This document shows positions 29,002 through 40,517 of a DNA stretch of 64,000 bases, in pieces (the first letter of the stretch is position 1; every line of letters begins with the position of its first letter). The translations under genes and the position numbers were made by a program. Under the pieces are notes generated by a model, which did not search any database, had not been told where the DNA came from, and was given only the letters and a program-made list of their open reading frames with translations. Source of the DNA: Oceanospirillaceae bacterium (GTDB lineage: Bacteria > Pseudomonadota > Gammaproteobacteria > Pseudomonadales > Balneatricaceae); assembly GCA_029938085.1 (NCBI GenBank), contig JAPYOS010000005.1, positions 1 to 64,000 of the forward strand. The letters run 5' to 3'.

Positions 29002-30627
29002 TTACTCGAGTTCAGACAAAATCAGATGCGCCGCCTTTTCAGCCACCATGATAGTCGCTGCGTTGATATTGCCACACAACACATTTGGAAAAATAGCGGC
29101 ATCCACTACCCTCAAACCAGTTAAGCCATGCACTTTTAGCCGACTATCCACCACGTTGTCCTGAGGGTCTGGACCCATACGACAAGTCCCACACGGGTGA
29201 AATACCGTATCAGCGTTATTACGGATATCTTGTATTAATTGCTCGTCGGTTTTGCAATCCATGCCTGGGCGCATTTCGTCCAAAGTAATAGCCTGTAACT
29301 GTGCGGTTTGCGCCAACTTGCGAATCAGCTTAACACCCTCCAACAAGTCTTGCACTTCGTCATCATGGGCAAGGTAATTGGGTTCAATTTTGGGTGCATC
29401 ACTAGGGCTGTTGGACACAATATTAATCTGCCCTTCAGACTTAACACGGCAGTTTGACACGCCTAACAAATAGGCGGGAAACGGATCTGGGTTCATCATC
29501 GGTCGTTCGCCTAACGGCGCTTTAGTGTAACTCACCGGAGAAAAATACAGTTGGATGTTGGGCCGGTCCAAACCTTCACGAGTGCGTACAAAACCACCCG
29601 CCTGATTCACGCTGAGGCTCAACGGGCCACCTCGAGTTAACACATAACGCATGCCGTGCAGGAATTTGCCCCACCAGGGGCGTAACTGTTGGTTTAATGT
29701 GGGTTGATTAGCCCGATAAAAGTAACTATGACCTAAGTGATCTTGTAAATGCTGACCCACAGCTGGGCTTTCGTGGACTTGTGCCACACCTGCATCGCTT
29801 AACACTTGCCCTGGGCCAACACCTGACAACTGTAACAACTGGGGTGAATTGACAGCACCTGCACTTAAAATCACTTCTCTATGAGCCGTAACTTCATAGT
29901 TTTTGTTTTTATGCCGGTACTCCACTGCTACGGCACGTTTATTAGCAAATACGATACGCTGAACTAGGGCATTACAAACGACCGTTAGATTAGGCCGGTT
30001 TAGCACGGGTTTTAAATAAGCCCGCGCAGACGACATACGCTGGCCTTGGTGGGTCGTGAGTTGGTAGTGACCCACTCCGTCCTGTACCGCGCGGTTATAA
30101 TCCGCATTATAATCAATGCCACAGGCCTGAGCTGCCGCCACAAACGGCTTACACAAGGGGTGCAATTTACCGGCCACGTCGGCCACATTGAGTGGGCCAT
30201 CGCCGCCCCGATAGTCATCGGCTCCCTGTTGCCAAGACTCCATACCTTTAAAGTAGGGCAGTAGATCTTGGTAACCCCAGCCTTTGTTACCTGCATCACG
30301 CCAGTCATCGAAGTCTGCGGCATTACCACGCACATAAACCATGGCGTTAATCGAGCTAGAGCCGCCTAGCGTTTTACCCCTTGGCCAATAGCTAGCGCGC
30401 CCGTTGAGCCCTTCGCTGGCTTCACTTTGGTACATCCAGTTAACTTTAGGCTGGTAAAACGTTTTGCCATAGCCAATAGGCATTTGAATATAAAAACGCC
30501 TGTCACTTGGACCGGCTTCTAACAACAATACCTTATGCTTAGGGTTGGCACTGAGCCGGTTGGCTAACACGCAGCCGGCCGACCCCGCTCCAATAATAAT
30601 ATAGTCGTAGATTGCTGGCTGCTTCAC
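29002..30627 (-). CDS. GMC-family FAD oxidoreductase (choline dehydrogenase-like); GTG start overlapping the upstream stop
   Basis: YIIIGAGSAGCVLANRLS, GKTLGGSSSINAMVYVRGNAADFD, AGAVNSPQLLQLSGVGP, HPCGTCRMG. Confidence 0.93.
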   Translation of the reverse strand: MKQPAIYDYIIIGAGSAGCVLANRLSANPKHKVLLLEAGPSDRRFYIQMPIGYGKTFYQPKVNWMYQSEASEGLNGRASYWPRGKTLGGSSSINAMVYVRGNAADFDDWRDAGNKGWGYQDLLPYFKGMESWQQGADDYRGGDGPLNVADVAGKLHPLCKPFVAAAQACGIDYNADYNRAVQDGVGHYQLTTHQGQRMSSARAYLKPVLNRPNLTVVCNALVQRIVFANKRAVAVEYRHKNKNYEVTAHREVILSAGAVNSPQLLQLSGVGPGQVLSDAGVAQVHESPAVGQHLQDHLGHSYFYRANQPTLNQQLRPWWGKFLHGMRYVLTRGGPLSLSVNQAGGFVRTREGLDRPNIQLYFSPVSYTKAPLGERPMMNPDPFPAYLLGVSNCRVKSEGQINIVSNSPSDAPKIEPNYLAHDDEVQDLLEGVKLIRKLAQTAQLQAITLDEMRPGMDCKTDEQLIQDIRNNADTVFHPCGTCRMGPDPQDNVVDSRLKVHGLTGLRVVDAAIFPNVLCGNINAATIMVAEKAAHLILSELE

Positions 30628-31568
30628 TGAGCCAACTCTTTCACAGCCGCACATATTGCAGCAAAACTGGCCGCCGCTTTCTCACTCATATTGCGCGCCC
30701 GCAAATGGCCATGCACTAAGCCTTGACCTACGTCCACGTGGTTGGTTACGGCAACACTAGCACTACGTAAAGCCTGCGCATAGAGCTCGCAATCATCTCG
30801 CAGTGGGTCTACGCCTGCAGGGAACAAATGGGTCGGCGGCAAACCACTAAAGTCTGATGTGTGCATAGGCATATAGTGGTCATCTTGGTATGGAATTTGG
30901 CTTATATCACCAGTCACACGAATGGGTAAATAATAATCCATATCCGCTTTGGTGAGTAACGGCGCATGCGCGTGTTCGGTCATGGACGGCGCATCTATGC
31001 CGCTGCTTAACGCCGGGTAGATCAACACTTGGCCTAACAACGCAGTGCCTACAAACGACTTGCGAGCATTCGCTACGCAACCACCCAACAACCCGCCAGC
31101 ACTGTCGCCAACCAGAATCACTTTGCTGCCGGCCTCTAACGCCTGATCTACCACCGTAAGGCAATCATTAATATCGGCAGGGTATTGGTGCTCTGGTGCC
31201 AAACGATAATCCACCGACACTAAATTTAAGCCGGTCTGGTGCGCCAACTCACCACAAATGTCATGATGGCTGTCTAACCCACCCACCACAAAACCACCAC
31301 CATGCATAAATACAATCAGCACGTCATCATCACGATTAGACTCTTGGGCCTGGTGCTGATAACGCCTAACCGGCACAGAATAACCGCCCTTGGCGAGTAC
31401 GGCGTCATCTTTTGCCGTTATGCCTGGAGCTAAAGGCGTGGCAAAACCTTTACACAGGGCGTTATACCAGCGCCTTTGTTGATCCACACTCGAATCGGTG
31501 GCATTGATTGGGTAATAACTTAAACTTTGATCCACGAAGGCCTGCACCTGTGTATCTAATAGACTCAT
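30624..31568 (-). CDS. alpha/beta hydrolase, HSL-type esterase
   Basis: FMHGGGFVVGGLDSHHDICGELAHQTGLNLVSVDYRLAPEHQYPA and GDSAGG. Confidence 0.9.
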   Translation of the reverse strand: MSLLDTQVQAFVDQSLSYYPINATDSSVDQQRRWYNALCKGFATPLAPGITAKDDAVLAKGGYSVPVRRYQHQAQESNRDDDVLIVFMHGGGFVVGGLDSHHDICGELAHQTGLNLVSVDYRLAPEHQYPADINDCLTVVDQALEAGSKVILVGDSAGGLLGGCVANARKSFVGTALLGQVLIYPALSSGIDAPSMTEHAHAPLLTKADMDYYLPIRVTGDISQIPYQDDHYMPMHTSDFSGLPPTHLFPAGVDPLRDDCELYAQALRSASVAVTNHVDVGQGLVHGHLRARNMSEKAAASFAAICAAVKELAQ

Positions 31569-33571
31569 ACAAACTTTCTCGGCACTGTTTCCTGCCACTG
31601 TTTTAGGTGTACTTGCTGGCCGTTTTCTAGAGCCTCTAAACTGGCATCAAGATAAAAATAATCGGCATCGCAGGTCACCTTCAGACTGGTATACACTTCG
31701 ATTTCCCAGCCGGGCCTTGCTTGTCGTGAACTCCACTGGCACAAACTCGTGGCCGAGTGTGGGTCATGGGGCAATATCGAATGTTGCTCATGGCACACTT
31801 CGCCTACGGTGAGGTTATGCTCAACAAAGGTAAACTCACCAAAGTCGTCATCAATCACCGTGGTGTATTGGCCATTAGCCGCATTAATCTGAGTCGACCG
31901 TGTGTGTTTTTCTGGCCGAAGTTGAGCAATTTCATTAACCGGACAAACATAACCCTTGCCTAAATCGCGGTTTAATAACCCCGAGCGATCATGGAGAGAA
32001 ACAGTTAACTGCGCGCTACTTAAGTCCAAACTCAAATTAGCTTTTCTAGGTGTTGGCCACAATAATGGAAAATAGGCCGTGGATACGGCTAAGCGTAATT
32101 TGTGACCTTGGGGCAGTTCGTAGCCCACATCATCCAACTTAATGGTCACGTCCATGACTTGGCCTGCAATCACTGGCTGGGGGTCGTCTAAGCCCGCGCG
32201 CATGGCTAAATTAAGTACGCCATAAGTGATGCGGGTGCTGCTGCCGTCGGGCGCCACATCGCATAACCGCAAGATCATCTGGCCACAATCTTGGTCGCTG
32301 GTAACCCTTGCCTTAAACACAGCGCCACCTAATATAGAAACCGCTGCCGCTAAAGGTTGGGTATCAAAACAAAGGCTATTGGCGTCGTCTTGGCGTTGCT
32401 CCGTGGCAAAGTCTGGGCCACACCAAATTACACAAAACTCACCACTTGCTGCACCTGTAGTGAGCGGGCTATTCACCATTATTTGTCCACTAGAGCCCGT
32501 GTGAATAAGTTGGCCAGACGCACTTAAACTCCACTGCATGGTTGTGGACTGCATGGGCCATTGATTAGCTTCCACCCAAATGCCCGGTCTTTCATCGTAT
32601 GCGGACTGAGGTGGAACACCGTCTTGTATGTATGCGGCAATGGTAGGCTCCGACATAATGCCGTTGTCTATGCCTTTAAGCCAATAGTCCCACCAACGTT
32701 TGGCTTCGCCTAAAAAGTCCATTTCTGGTTTTGGTGAAGCGTAGTTGGGGTACTTGTGAGCCCAGGGCCCTATCATGGCTTTTTTAGGGCAACTAAGCCC
32801 CTGCATCATACGTGGGATAGCCTCTGAATAGGAGTCACCCCAGCCTCCCATACAATACACTGCGGCTTTAATGGCATCATAATTTTCGTTAACGGACCCG
32901 TGCTTCCAGTAGTCATCCTTGTGGCCATGCTGCAGCCACTTTTTGGCCAAAAAAGGCATATTTTCCAACCGATCTAGCCATTGCTCACGCCAAGTATCCG
33001 GTAATAATAGAGGATCTGGTGCTTTGGCCATGTAGCAAGCCATAGTAGATGCCCAGCTGAAGTTTTCTAACAATAACGCGCCGCCACGGTAATGTATGTC
33101 ATCGGCATAACGGTCGTCAGTGGAGCAAACGGTAACAATAGACTTTAATGCAGGTGGTGCCATGGCTGCCACTTGTAGGCTATTAAATCCACCCCAAGAC
33201 TTACCCATCATGCCCACGCTACCACTGCACCAAGGCTGCTCAGCAAGCCACTCAATCACTTCAACAGCGTCGTCGAGTTCTTGCTGCAAGTACTCATCCA
33301 ACATGAGGCCTGTAGATTCGCCACAACCACGCATATCAACGCGCACGGCGGCATAACCAAAACCAGCCCAATAAGGGTGCATTTGTTCATCACGAATAGC
33401 CGTGCCATCACGTTTTCGATAAGGGATATATTCTAAAATCGCGGGTACCGGAGAGGACATAGCATCGGTCGGCAACCAAGCCCTAGCGGCTAATCGACTA
33501 CCGTCTGCAAGAGGTATGAAAAAATGGCTCCATTCTTCAATTTGGTGGGTGAAATCAAGGTTATTCATCAT
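31565..33571 (-). CDS. CocE/NonD family hydrolase (X-Pro dipeptidyl-peptidase-like acylase/esterase)
   Basis: PAILEYIPYRKRDGT, VRVDMRGCGESTGLM, VGMMGKSWGGFNSLQVAAMAPPALKSIVTVCSTDDRYADDIHYRGG. Confidence 0.92.
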   Translation of the reverse strand: MMNNLDFTHQIEEWSHFFIPLADGSRLAARAWLPTDAMSSPVPAILEYIPYRKRDGTAIRDEQMHPYWAGFGYAAVRVDMRGCGESTGLMLDEYLQQELDDAVEVIEWLAEQPWCSGSVGMMGKSWGGFNSLQVAAMAPPALKSIVTVCSTDDRYADDIHYRGGALLLENFSWASTMACYMAKAPDPLLLPDTWREQWLDRLENMPFLAKKWLQHGHKDDYWKHGSVNENYDAIKAAVYCMGGWGDSYSEAIPRMMQGLSCPKKAMIGPWAHKYPNYASPKPEMDFLGEAKRWWDYWLKGIDNGIMSEPTIAAYIQDGVPPQSAYDERPGIWVEANQWPMQSTTMQWSLSASGQLIHTGSSGQIMVNSPLTTGAASGEFCVIWCGPDFATEQRQDDANSLCFDTQPLAAAVSILGGAVFKARVTSDQDCGQMILRLCDVAPDGSSTRITYGVLNLAMRAGLDDPQPVIAGQVMDVTIKLDDVGYELPQGHKLRLAVSTAYFPLLWPTPRKANLSLDLSSAQLTVSLHDRSGLLNRDLGKGYVCPVNEIAQLRPEKHTRSTQINAANGQYTTVIDDDFGEFTFVEHNLTVGEVCHEQHSILPHDPHSATSLCQWSSRQARPGWEIEVYTSLKVTCDADYFYLDASLEALENGQQVHLKQWQETVPRKFV

Positions 33572-33663
33572 CGGTTGTTGCTCCCAGAAAACCGCAGGTC
33601 GATCGCGCCTTAGCAAAGCAATAACATACCACTGGAATATTCCGCAGGTATAGCTCTATTTAA

Positions 33664-33762
33664 TCAATTGCGTTATATACTACTAGAGGTGAACGGTGCA
33701 GGATCATTATCCTGCGCAAGGCAAACAAAAGAGAGGTGAAAACCTATGGACGTAACTCCTAA
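33664..33762 (+). pseudogene. BrnT toxin C-terminal remnant
   Basis: Frame from 33664: SIALYTTRGERCRIIILRKANKREVKTYGRNS*, BrnT-like C-terminus with no N-terminus in frame (TAA at 33661). Confidence 0.75.
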
Positions 33763-34030
33763 AGCGGGTCGTAAAGTCTACCTTCCTAGCGATGCAGAAG
33801 ACGCAAAAATCAATGCGGGCATTGCAGCCGATCCAGATTCTCGTGAAATAACAGACGAAGAGTGTACACGCATGCGCCCTGCTGGACGCCCGAAGGCAGA
33901 AATAACCAAAGAGCGCATCAGTATTCGACTATCGCCAGAAGTGATAGGTTATTTTCGCGAGACGGGAAAAGGCTGACAAACACGCATAGACCAAGCGTTA
34001 AAAGACTATGTGCTGGCCAATAAGAGTTAA
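33746..34030 (+). pseudogene. BrnA antitoxin with in-frame TGA
   Basis: ...[40 protein letters not shown] at 33974-33976 sits where BrnA proteins have Trp (GKGWQTRI). Confidence 0.82.
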
Positions 34031-34608
34031 TTAGCCCACATTTGTTCGCTAAAGTGGCGACGGCAAAGTGACTGGTATCTATCATTACCACCAATTACCA
34101 CTTGCTCACCATCTTTAATCACCGTGCCATGCTCATCGGTACGTACCACCATGGTGGCTTTACGACCACAATGGCACACGGTTTTAAGCTCTACCAACTT
34201 ATCAGCCCAAGCCAACAAATACTGGCTGCCAGGAAATAACTCACCTCTAAAATCGGTGCGAATGCCGTAACACAATATGGGAATATTGAGATGGTCTACC
34301 ACCTGCGTGAGTTGCTTAACTTGCTGTTTGCTTAAGAACTGACTTTCGTCGATGAGAACACAGTCGATGGATTGCTGGTGATTTTGGTTGTCTAGAATAC
34401 CAAACAGGTCATCTTTACTGCTAAACAATTGAGCGTCGGCTGCTAAGCCAATACGCGACGTCACTTTGCCAATACCATAGCGGTCATCTAACGCCGCCGA
34501 TAATATATACGGATGCATGCCACGTTCTTGATAATTGTATGCTGATTGCAATAATGCCGTCGATTTACCGGCATTCATCGAAGAGTAATAGAAATAGAGC
34601 TGGGCCAA
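34027..34608 (-). CDS. tdk: thymidine kinase
   Basis: [48 protein letters not shown]. Confidence 0.95.
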   Translation of the reverse strand: MAQLYFYYSSMNAGKSTALLQSAYNYQERGMHPYILSAALDDRYGIGKVTSRIGLAADAQLFSSKDDLFGILDNQNHQQSIDCVLIDESQFLSKQQVKQLTQVVDHLNIPILCYGIRTDFRGELFPGSQYLLAWADKLVELKTVCHCGRKATMVVRTDEHGTVIKDGEQVVIGGNDRYQSLCRRHFSEQMWAN

Positions 34609-34713
34609 AACAAAAACACCTGAACAAAGAACACAAATTGTAGCGGATGAGCCTAATCAGCTCAACTAGGTTATTGCTTAAGCACCAGCCAAAAACAACC
34701 CCGAAGGGTTATG

Positions 34714-35532
34714 TCAGAGGTCAACCCAGCCAGTGGTACAACCTACCGCAAAAATGGGGATAGGACGGTAGTAGTGAACTTTTGCTTGGCTACCAATAGT
34801 TGCGCCAGAAATGGCGATAAAGGCGCGAATTTCAAAGCCACCCTGGCCCGCATCCTGCCACGTTTCTTCGTCTGTATAACTCAGTAATGCGTCCTTGTCA
34901 CCCGCACACCAACGCTGCAAAAACTCTTTATCCCAGGCTTCATTGATCTTGCCCGAATCAGGTGTGGCAGGCCAATGTGAAATACCACCCGTAGCGACTA
35001 TGGCAATGCGCTCGGGCACCTCGTCACAGGCCTTACGTAAGGCCTGACCAAAGGCCCAAGCACGGTGTAGCGGCGACAAAGGCGGGCCTTGGCAGTTGAT
35101 GTTTACGGGAATAATATCTAACTCATACTCAGGCGTAAGAAAATGCAACGGCACACTGATGCCATGGTCAAACTTCCACTCCTCTGCATAAGCCACATCC
35201 ACATCTTTCATCACTTTGGCAATGATGCGTTTGGACAACTCGGGATTACCCGGAATCAGACGTCGCTCAATGCCTAACCATTTAGGGTCTTCAATAGGCC
35301 CTTCATACTCATCGGCCGCACCAATACAGTAGGCTGGCATATTGTTCATGAAAAAGTTAGCAAAATGCTCCGCCGCGATAACAATTAAGGCGTCTGGCTT
35401 ACTGGCCTCTAGGGCTTCACGCATGTCATCAAAGGCACTGTAGAGGGTCTCTTTGTCATCTGGATCTGCCATATGGGCGCGACCGGTAATTCCTGGTGCA
35501 TGGCTGCACACTCCTGCAAAAACTAAGCTCAT
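34714..35532 (-). CDS. class III extradiol ring-cleavage dioxygenase beta subunit (LigB-like)
   Basis: LVFAGVCSHAPGITGR, FDHGISVPLHFL, IVATGGISHWPATP. Confidence 0.88.
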   Translation of the reverse strand: MSLVFAGVCSHAPGITGRAHMADPDDKETLYSAFDDMREALEASKPDALIVIAAEHFANFFMNNMPAYCIGAADEYEGPIEDPKWLGIERRLIPGNPELSKRIIAKVMKDVDVAYAEEWKFDHGISVPLHFLTPEYELDIIPVNINCQGPPLSPLHRAWAFGQALRKACDEVPERIAIVATGGISHWPATPDSGKINEAWDKEFLQRWCAGDKDALLSYTDEETWQDAGQGGFEIRAFIAISGATIGSQAKVHYYRPIPIFAVGCTTGWVDL

Positions 35533-35843
35533 ACAGCCCCCTTACCATCTGTGGTTACATATAATCCAGTTCTAACGTTGCCGTGAATCGCTAACGCATC
35601 GCGCATGGCTTGAATATATTCTGGCCAAGCTAAGCCACACATGGCGGCGAAGTGCATCAATATCTGGCCATTAACACCCAAAATATACAGCAGGCCGATA
35701 TCTTTGTTGACTAAAGCATCATGCTCTTCTTGGGTGAGCTTGAAGTTGTTCATTATGGCTTCATGATCGGCCAAAAATGATGCTTGCATCTGCACGTCTT
35801 TATTGAGTTGATATAACAGTTTTTGAGTCTGATACAAGCTCAT
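35529..35843 (-). CDS. LigA-like alpha subunit of extradiol dioxygenase
   Basis: Small LigA-type helical protein (QTQKLLYQLNKDVQ...LTQEEHDALVNKDIGLLYILGVNGQILMHFAAMCGL) overlapping ligB. Confidence 0.85.
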   Translation of the reverse strand: MSLYQTQKLLYQLNKDVQMQASFLADHEAIMNNFKLTQEEHDALVNKDIGLLYILGVNGQILMHFAAMCGLAWPEYIQAMRDALAIHGNVRTGLYVTTDGKGAV

Positions 35844-36083
35844 AATGTCTCGCCCTCTATAGTGAACTAGTAGCAAGGCACGGAATATTGGCCTAGCCTT
35901 AACCACAATAATAGATAACATGTTAATAATTATTGACTAGCAAAGCTAGCATTCTACAAAATTAATTTAACTTGTTAAGTATATTGTCAAAAACAGGCGG
36001 GGCCAAACTGACCAAAATACCGCTATAGATTCTGGGAAGATAGATGAGCCAAATTAGTAAGCATTTGATAAAAAGGAAATAAA

Positions 36084-36160
36084 TGGTCGGGACGGCAGGA
36101 TTTGAACCTACGACCCCCTGCCCCCCAGGCAGGTGCGCTACCAAACTGCGCTACGCCCCG
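36084..36160 (-). tRNA. tRNA-Pro (anticodon GGG), CCA encoded
   Basis: Minus strand CGGGGCGTAGCGCAGTTTGGTAGCGCACCTGCCTGGGGGGCAGGGGGTCGTAGGTTCAAATCCTGCCGTCCCGACCA folds as a cloverleaf. Confidence 0.95.
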
Positions 36161-36301
36161 ACTAACTTCCAATGCGGTTCGATGAGAACCTAGAAGAGGG
36201 CGTATATTACTTGAATCGCGGTGGTTTTGGAAGCAATATGGGCAGCGAATGAAGTGAAATTTAGAATTAAATCAAGTCTTTGACTCGATCATTCAAATCA
36301 A

Positions 36302-36592
36302 CTAATTTTCTGTTTCAACCCGATCTTTGAGTTTTTGACCTGGCCTAAAGGTGACCACCCGGCGCGCAGAAATAGCTACTTCTTCGCCCGTTTTTGGATT
36401 GCGTCCGGGGCGTGAGCGTTTGTCACGCAAGTCAAAGTTGCCAAAACCTGACAACTTAACCTGTTCGTTATTAATAAGACTGGAGGAGACCTCTTCAAAA
36501 AAGGCCTCTACCATGTCTTTTGCGTCGCGTTTACTAAGCTGCTGTTCACTACTGAGACGTTCTGCCATATCGGCTTTGGTCAGTGATCCCAT
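36302..36592 (-). CDS. ihfA: integration host factor subunit alpha
   Basis: [10 protein letters not shown]...[17 protein letters not shown]...[45 protein letters not shown]. Confidence 0.96.
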   Translation of the reverse strand: MGSLTKADMAERLSSEQQLSKRDAKDMVEAFFEEVSSSLINNEQVKLSGFGNFDLRDKRSRPGRNPKTGEEVAISARRVVTFRPGQKLKDRVETEN

Positions 36593-36622
36593 GCTTGGGT
36601 CCTCGCCTTTTGTTTATTATTA

Positions 36623-38995
36623 TTAGCCTCTAAGGCTTGCACCGGCGTTTTCAGCGAGGTGTGTTACCACCTGCTCAACCCACTGGTTTACTTCATCATC
36701 CGTAAGAGTGCGCTCTGGGTGCTGCCACGTCAAGCCCAAAGCTAGACTTTTTTGTCCATTTTCAATACCTTGGCCCTGATACACATCAAATAAACGCACC
36801 GCATTAAGCCATTTTCCTGCACTAGCTTCAATAACACTAGTCACCTCGGCCACGCTAGTCTTTTGATCCAAGACGATGGCCAAGTCACGGCGCATTTCTG
36901 GGAACTTAGACAAGGTTTGGTAGGCCGGTAGTACACCAAGGCTAATAGCGGCCAAATCCACTTCAAACATAAACACAGGCCCTTGTAGGCCTAGGTCTTT
37001 AGCTAGGCCCGGGTGCATTGCGCCCACAAAACCCACCACTGCGCCGTCAAGTTGAATGGCAGCACTTTGGCCTGGATGAAGGGCTAGATGCTTGGTTGCC
37101 ACAAAGGAAAATTCTTGGCTGCCAATGGCCAACAAAGTTTCCAAATCACCTTTAATGTCGAAGTAATCAACGTTTTCAGCTTTGCCGTGCCAGCTTTCTG
37201 GGTTGCGAGAACCGTAAATCAAACCAGCAAACACATCCTGCTGTTGTAAACCTTGGTCACTGGGAATAAAGCGCTGGCCCGTTTCAAACAAACGGATACG
37301 CGATTGTTGACGGTTTTGGTTGTGTTGCAACGCCTTGACCAAACCAGGCCACAGGGTAGTACGCATCACCGCCATGTCGGCAGAAATAGGGTTCACTAAC
37401 TCCACCGGTTTGTTTTGGTCGTCAAACTTAGCTAATAAACCGGGTTCAACCATGCTGTAAGTAATCGCTTCTTGGTACCCACGGCTCACCATATGGCGGC
37501 GCAAGATGGACAATGGCCGTTGCACTTCGGCGTTAGCCGGAATTTCCATGCTTGCCACAGGGTTAGTGCTTGGTAAATTGTTGTAGCCGTAAACACGGGC
37601 CACTTCTTCAATTAAATCCGCTTCAATGGCCATATCAAAGCGCCAAGACGGGGCATTGAAGGTCCATGAAGCGTCGTCTGAGGCAACTAAGGTTAAACCC
37701 AGACGGGTAAGAATATCTAATACTTGCGCATCGTCGATTTTGTAGGCTAACAAGGCTTCTAGGCGAGCTTTACGTAAGCTTACCTGTGACTCCGTTGGCA
37801 AGTGATCTGCTGACACCTGTTCAACAATAGGCCCTGCTTCGCCACCCACAATACTCTGTAGCAACAACGTAGCGCGATCCATGGCCTTGCGTTGTAGGTC
37901 ATAGTCTACGCCGCGCTCAAAACGGTGAGACGCATCGGTGTGTAAACCATAATTGCGGGCTTTGCCGGCAATACTAATGGGGTTAAAGAAAGCAGCTTCT
38001 AAGAACACGTTGGTCGTGCCACTGCCCACACCGGTATCTGCACCACCCATAATTCCGGCTAGGCCTAACACGCCTTCGTTGTCGGCAATAACTAGTGTCT
38101 CTTGGTCTAGCTCAATTTTTTGACCATCAAGCAAGATTAAGTTTTCACCTTGACTAGCCATACGTACAATGACAGAACCGTTGAGCTTGTTGAGGTCATA
38201 GGCATGCATAGGCTGGCCCATTTCTAACAAAATGTAGTTAGTCACATCAACCACTGGGTCAATGCTACGTACGCCACAGCGGCGTAATTTTTCTTGCAAC
38301 CACAAAGGCGAAGCGGTGTTAAGGTTGATGTTGTTAAGCACTCGGCCCAAGAAACGCGGACAATGCTCTGGTGCGCTTACTTTAACGGGGAACACATCTT
38401 CAATTTGTGGCGCCAGTTCTTTTAGTTCCGGGCCTTGTACATCAACCGAATTCAACACACCCACTTCACGGGCTAAACCCGCAATACTTAAACAGTCGCC
38501 GCGGTTAGGTGTTAAATCCACATCAATTATTTGGTCGTTGAGATTAAGGTAGTCACGAATGTCTGTGCCTACTGGCGCATCAACTGCCAACTCCATAATG
38601 CCATCGTTTTCTTCGCTAATTTCTAGTTCAGCGCCAGAGCACAACATACCAAAAGATTCTTGCTGGCGTAATTTGGCCTTTTTGATTTTGAAGTTACCCG
38701 GCAACACGGCGCCCACGGTAGCAAATGCTACCTTAATACCTACTCGGGCATTAGGCGCCCCACACACGACTTGTGTTTCTGTAGTGCCATCACTGACCTG
38801 ACAAACACGTAATTTGTCGGCATCCGGGTGCTGCTCTGCACTCACAATCTCGCCAACAATTACGCCACTGAATTCGCCACCGGCGGCTTCAATGTCGTCT
38901 ACTTCTAAACCGGCTAAGGTGATCTGGGCAACCAATTCGTCGCTGCTGATTGCAGGGTTAACCCATTCGCGCAGCCATTGTTCACTAAATTTCAT
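36623..38995 (-). CDS. pheT: phenylalanine--tRNA ligase beta subunit
   Basis: MKFSEQWLREWVNPAISSDELVAQITLAGLEVD, tRNA-binding domain, next to pheS. Confidence 0.97.
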   Translation of the reverse strand: MKFSEQWLREWVNPAISSDELVAQITLAGLEVDDIEAAGGEFSGVIVGEIVSAEQHPDADKLRVCQVSDGTTETQVVCGAPNARVGIKVAFATVGAVLPGNFKIKKAKLRQQESFGMLCSGAELEISEENDGIMELAVDAPVGTDIRDYLNLNDQIIDVDLTPNRGDCLSIAGLAREVGVLNSVDVQGPELKELAPQIEDVFPVKVSAPEHCPRFLGRVLNNINLNTASPLWLQEKLRRCGVRSIDPVVDVTNYILLEMGQPMHAYDLNKLNGSVIVRMASQGENLILLDGQKIELDQETLVIADNEGVLGLAGIMGGADTGVGSGTTNVFLEAAFFNPISIAGKARNYGLHTDASHRFERGVDYDLQRKAMDRATLLLQSIVGGEAGPIVEQVSADHLPTESQVSLRKARLEALLAYKIDDAQVLDILTRLGLTLVASDDASWTFNAPSWRFDMAIEADLIEEVARVYGYNNLPSTNPVASMEIPANAEVQRPLSILRRHMVSRGYQEAITYSMVEPGLLAKFDDQNKPVELVNPISADMAVMRTTLWPGLVKALQHNQNRQQSRIRLFETGQRFIPSDQGLQQQDVFAGLIYGSRNPESWHGKAENVDYFDIKGDLETLLAIGSQEFSFVATKHLALHPGQSAAIQLDGAVVGFVGAMHPGLAKDLGLQGPVFMFEVDLAAISLGVLPAYQTLSKFPEMRRDLAIVLDQKTSVAEVTSVIEASAGKWLNAVRLFDVYQGQGIENGQKSLALGLTWQHPERTLTDDEVNQWVEQVVTHLAENAGASLRG

Positions 38996-39022
38996 GTCTA
39001 TATCTCGTGCGTTGAATTCAGG

Positions 39023-40119
<1,097 letters not shown>

Positions 40120-40134
40120 TTATCCAGATCCAAC

Positions 40135-40491
40135 TTAAGCGAGTGCCGCTTTAGCTTTCTCTACGATCGCTGTAAATACCGCTTTGTCGTGAATGGCTAA
40201 ATCAGCCAATACTTTACGGTCGATCTCGATTGAAGATTTCTTCAAACCTGAAATCAAACGGCTGTAGGATAAACCGTTCATACGCGCACCGGCGTTAATA
40301 CGGGCAATCCATAGAGCACGGAACTGACGCTTACGTTGACGACGGTCGCGGTAGGCATATTGGCCAGCTTTGATTACAGCTTGTTTAGCAACACGGAAGA
40401 TACGGCTACGTGCACCGTAATAACCCTTGGCTTGCTTGAGGATCTTCTTATGACGACGGTGTGCTTGGACACCACGTTTTACGCGAGACAT
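40135..40491 (-). CDS. rplT: 50S ribosomal protein L20
   Basis: [39 protein letters not shown]. Confidence 0.98.
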   Translation of the reverse strand: MSRVKRGVQAHRRHKKILKQAKGYYGARSRIFRVAKQAVIKAGQYAYRDRRQRKRQFRALWIARINAGARMNGLSYSRLISGLKKSSIEIDRKVLADLAIHDKAVFTAIVEKAKAALA

Positions 40492-40517
40492 TATACTTTC
40501 TCCTTACCAGTGACTAT

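Noticed and set aside
33693-33716. GCAGGAT-catt-ATCCTGC palindrome as a terminator
   Set aside because: Lies inside the BrnT-like frame with no T-tract; may be chance or a BrnA operator, not enough evidence
36084-36160. tRNA-Pro as an active integration site
   Set aside because: No partial tRNA repeat or integrase nearby; neighbours are core genes
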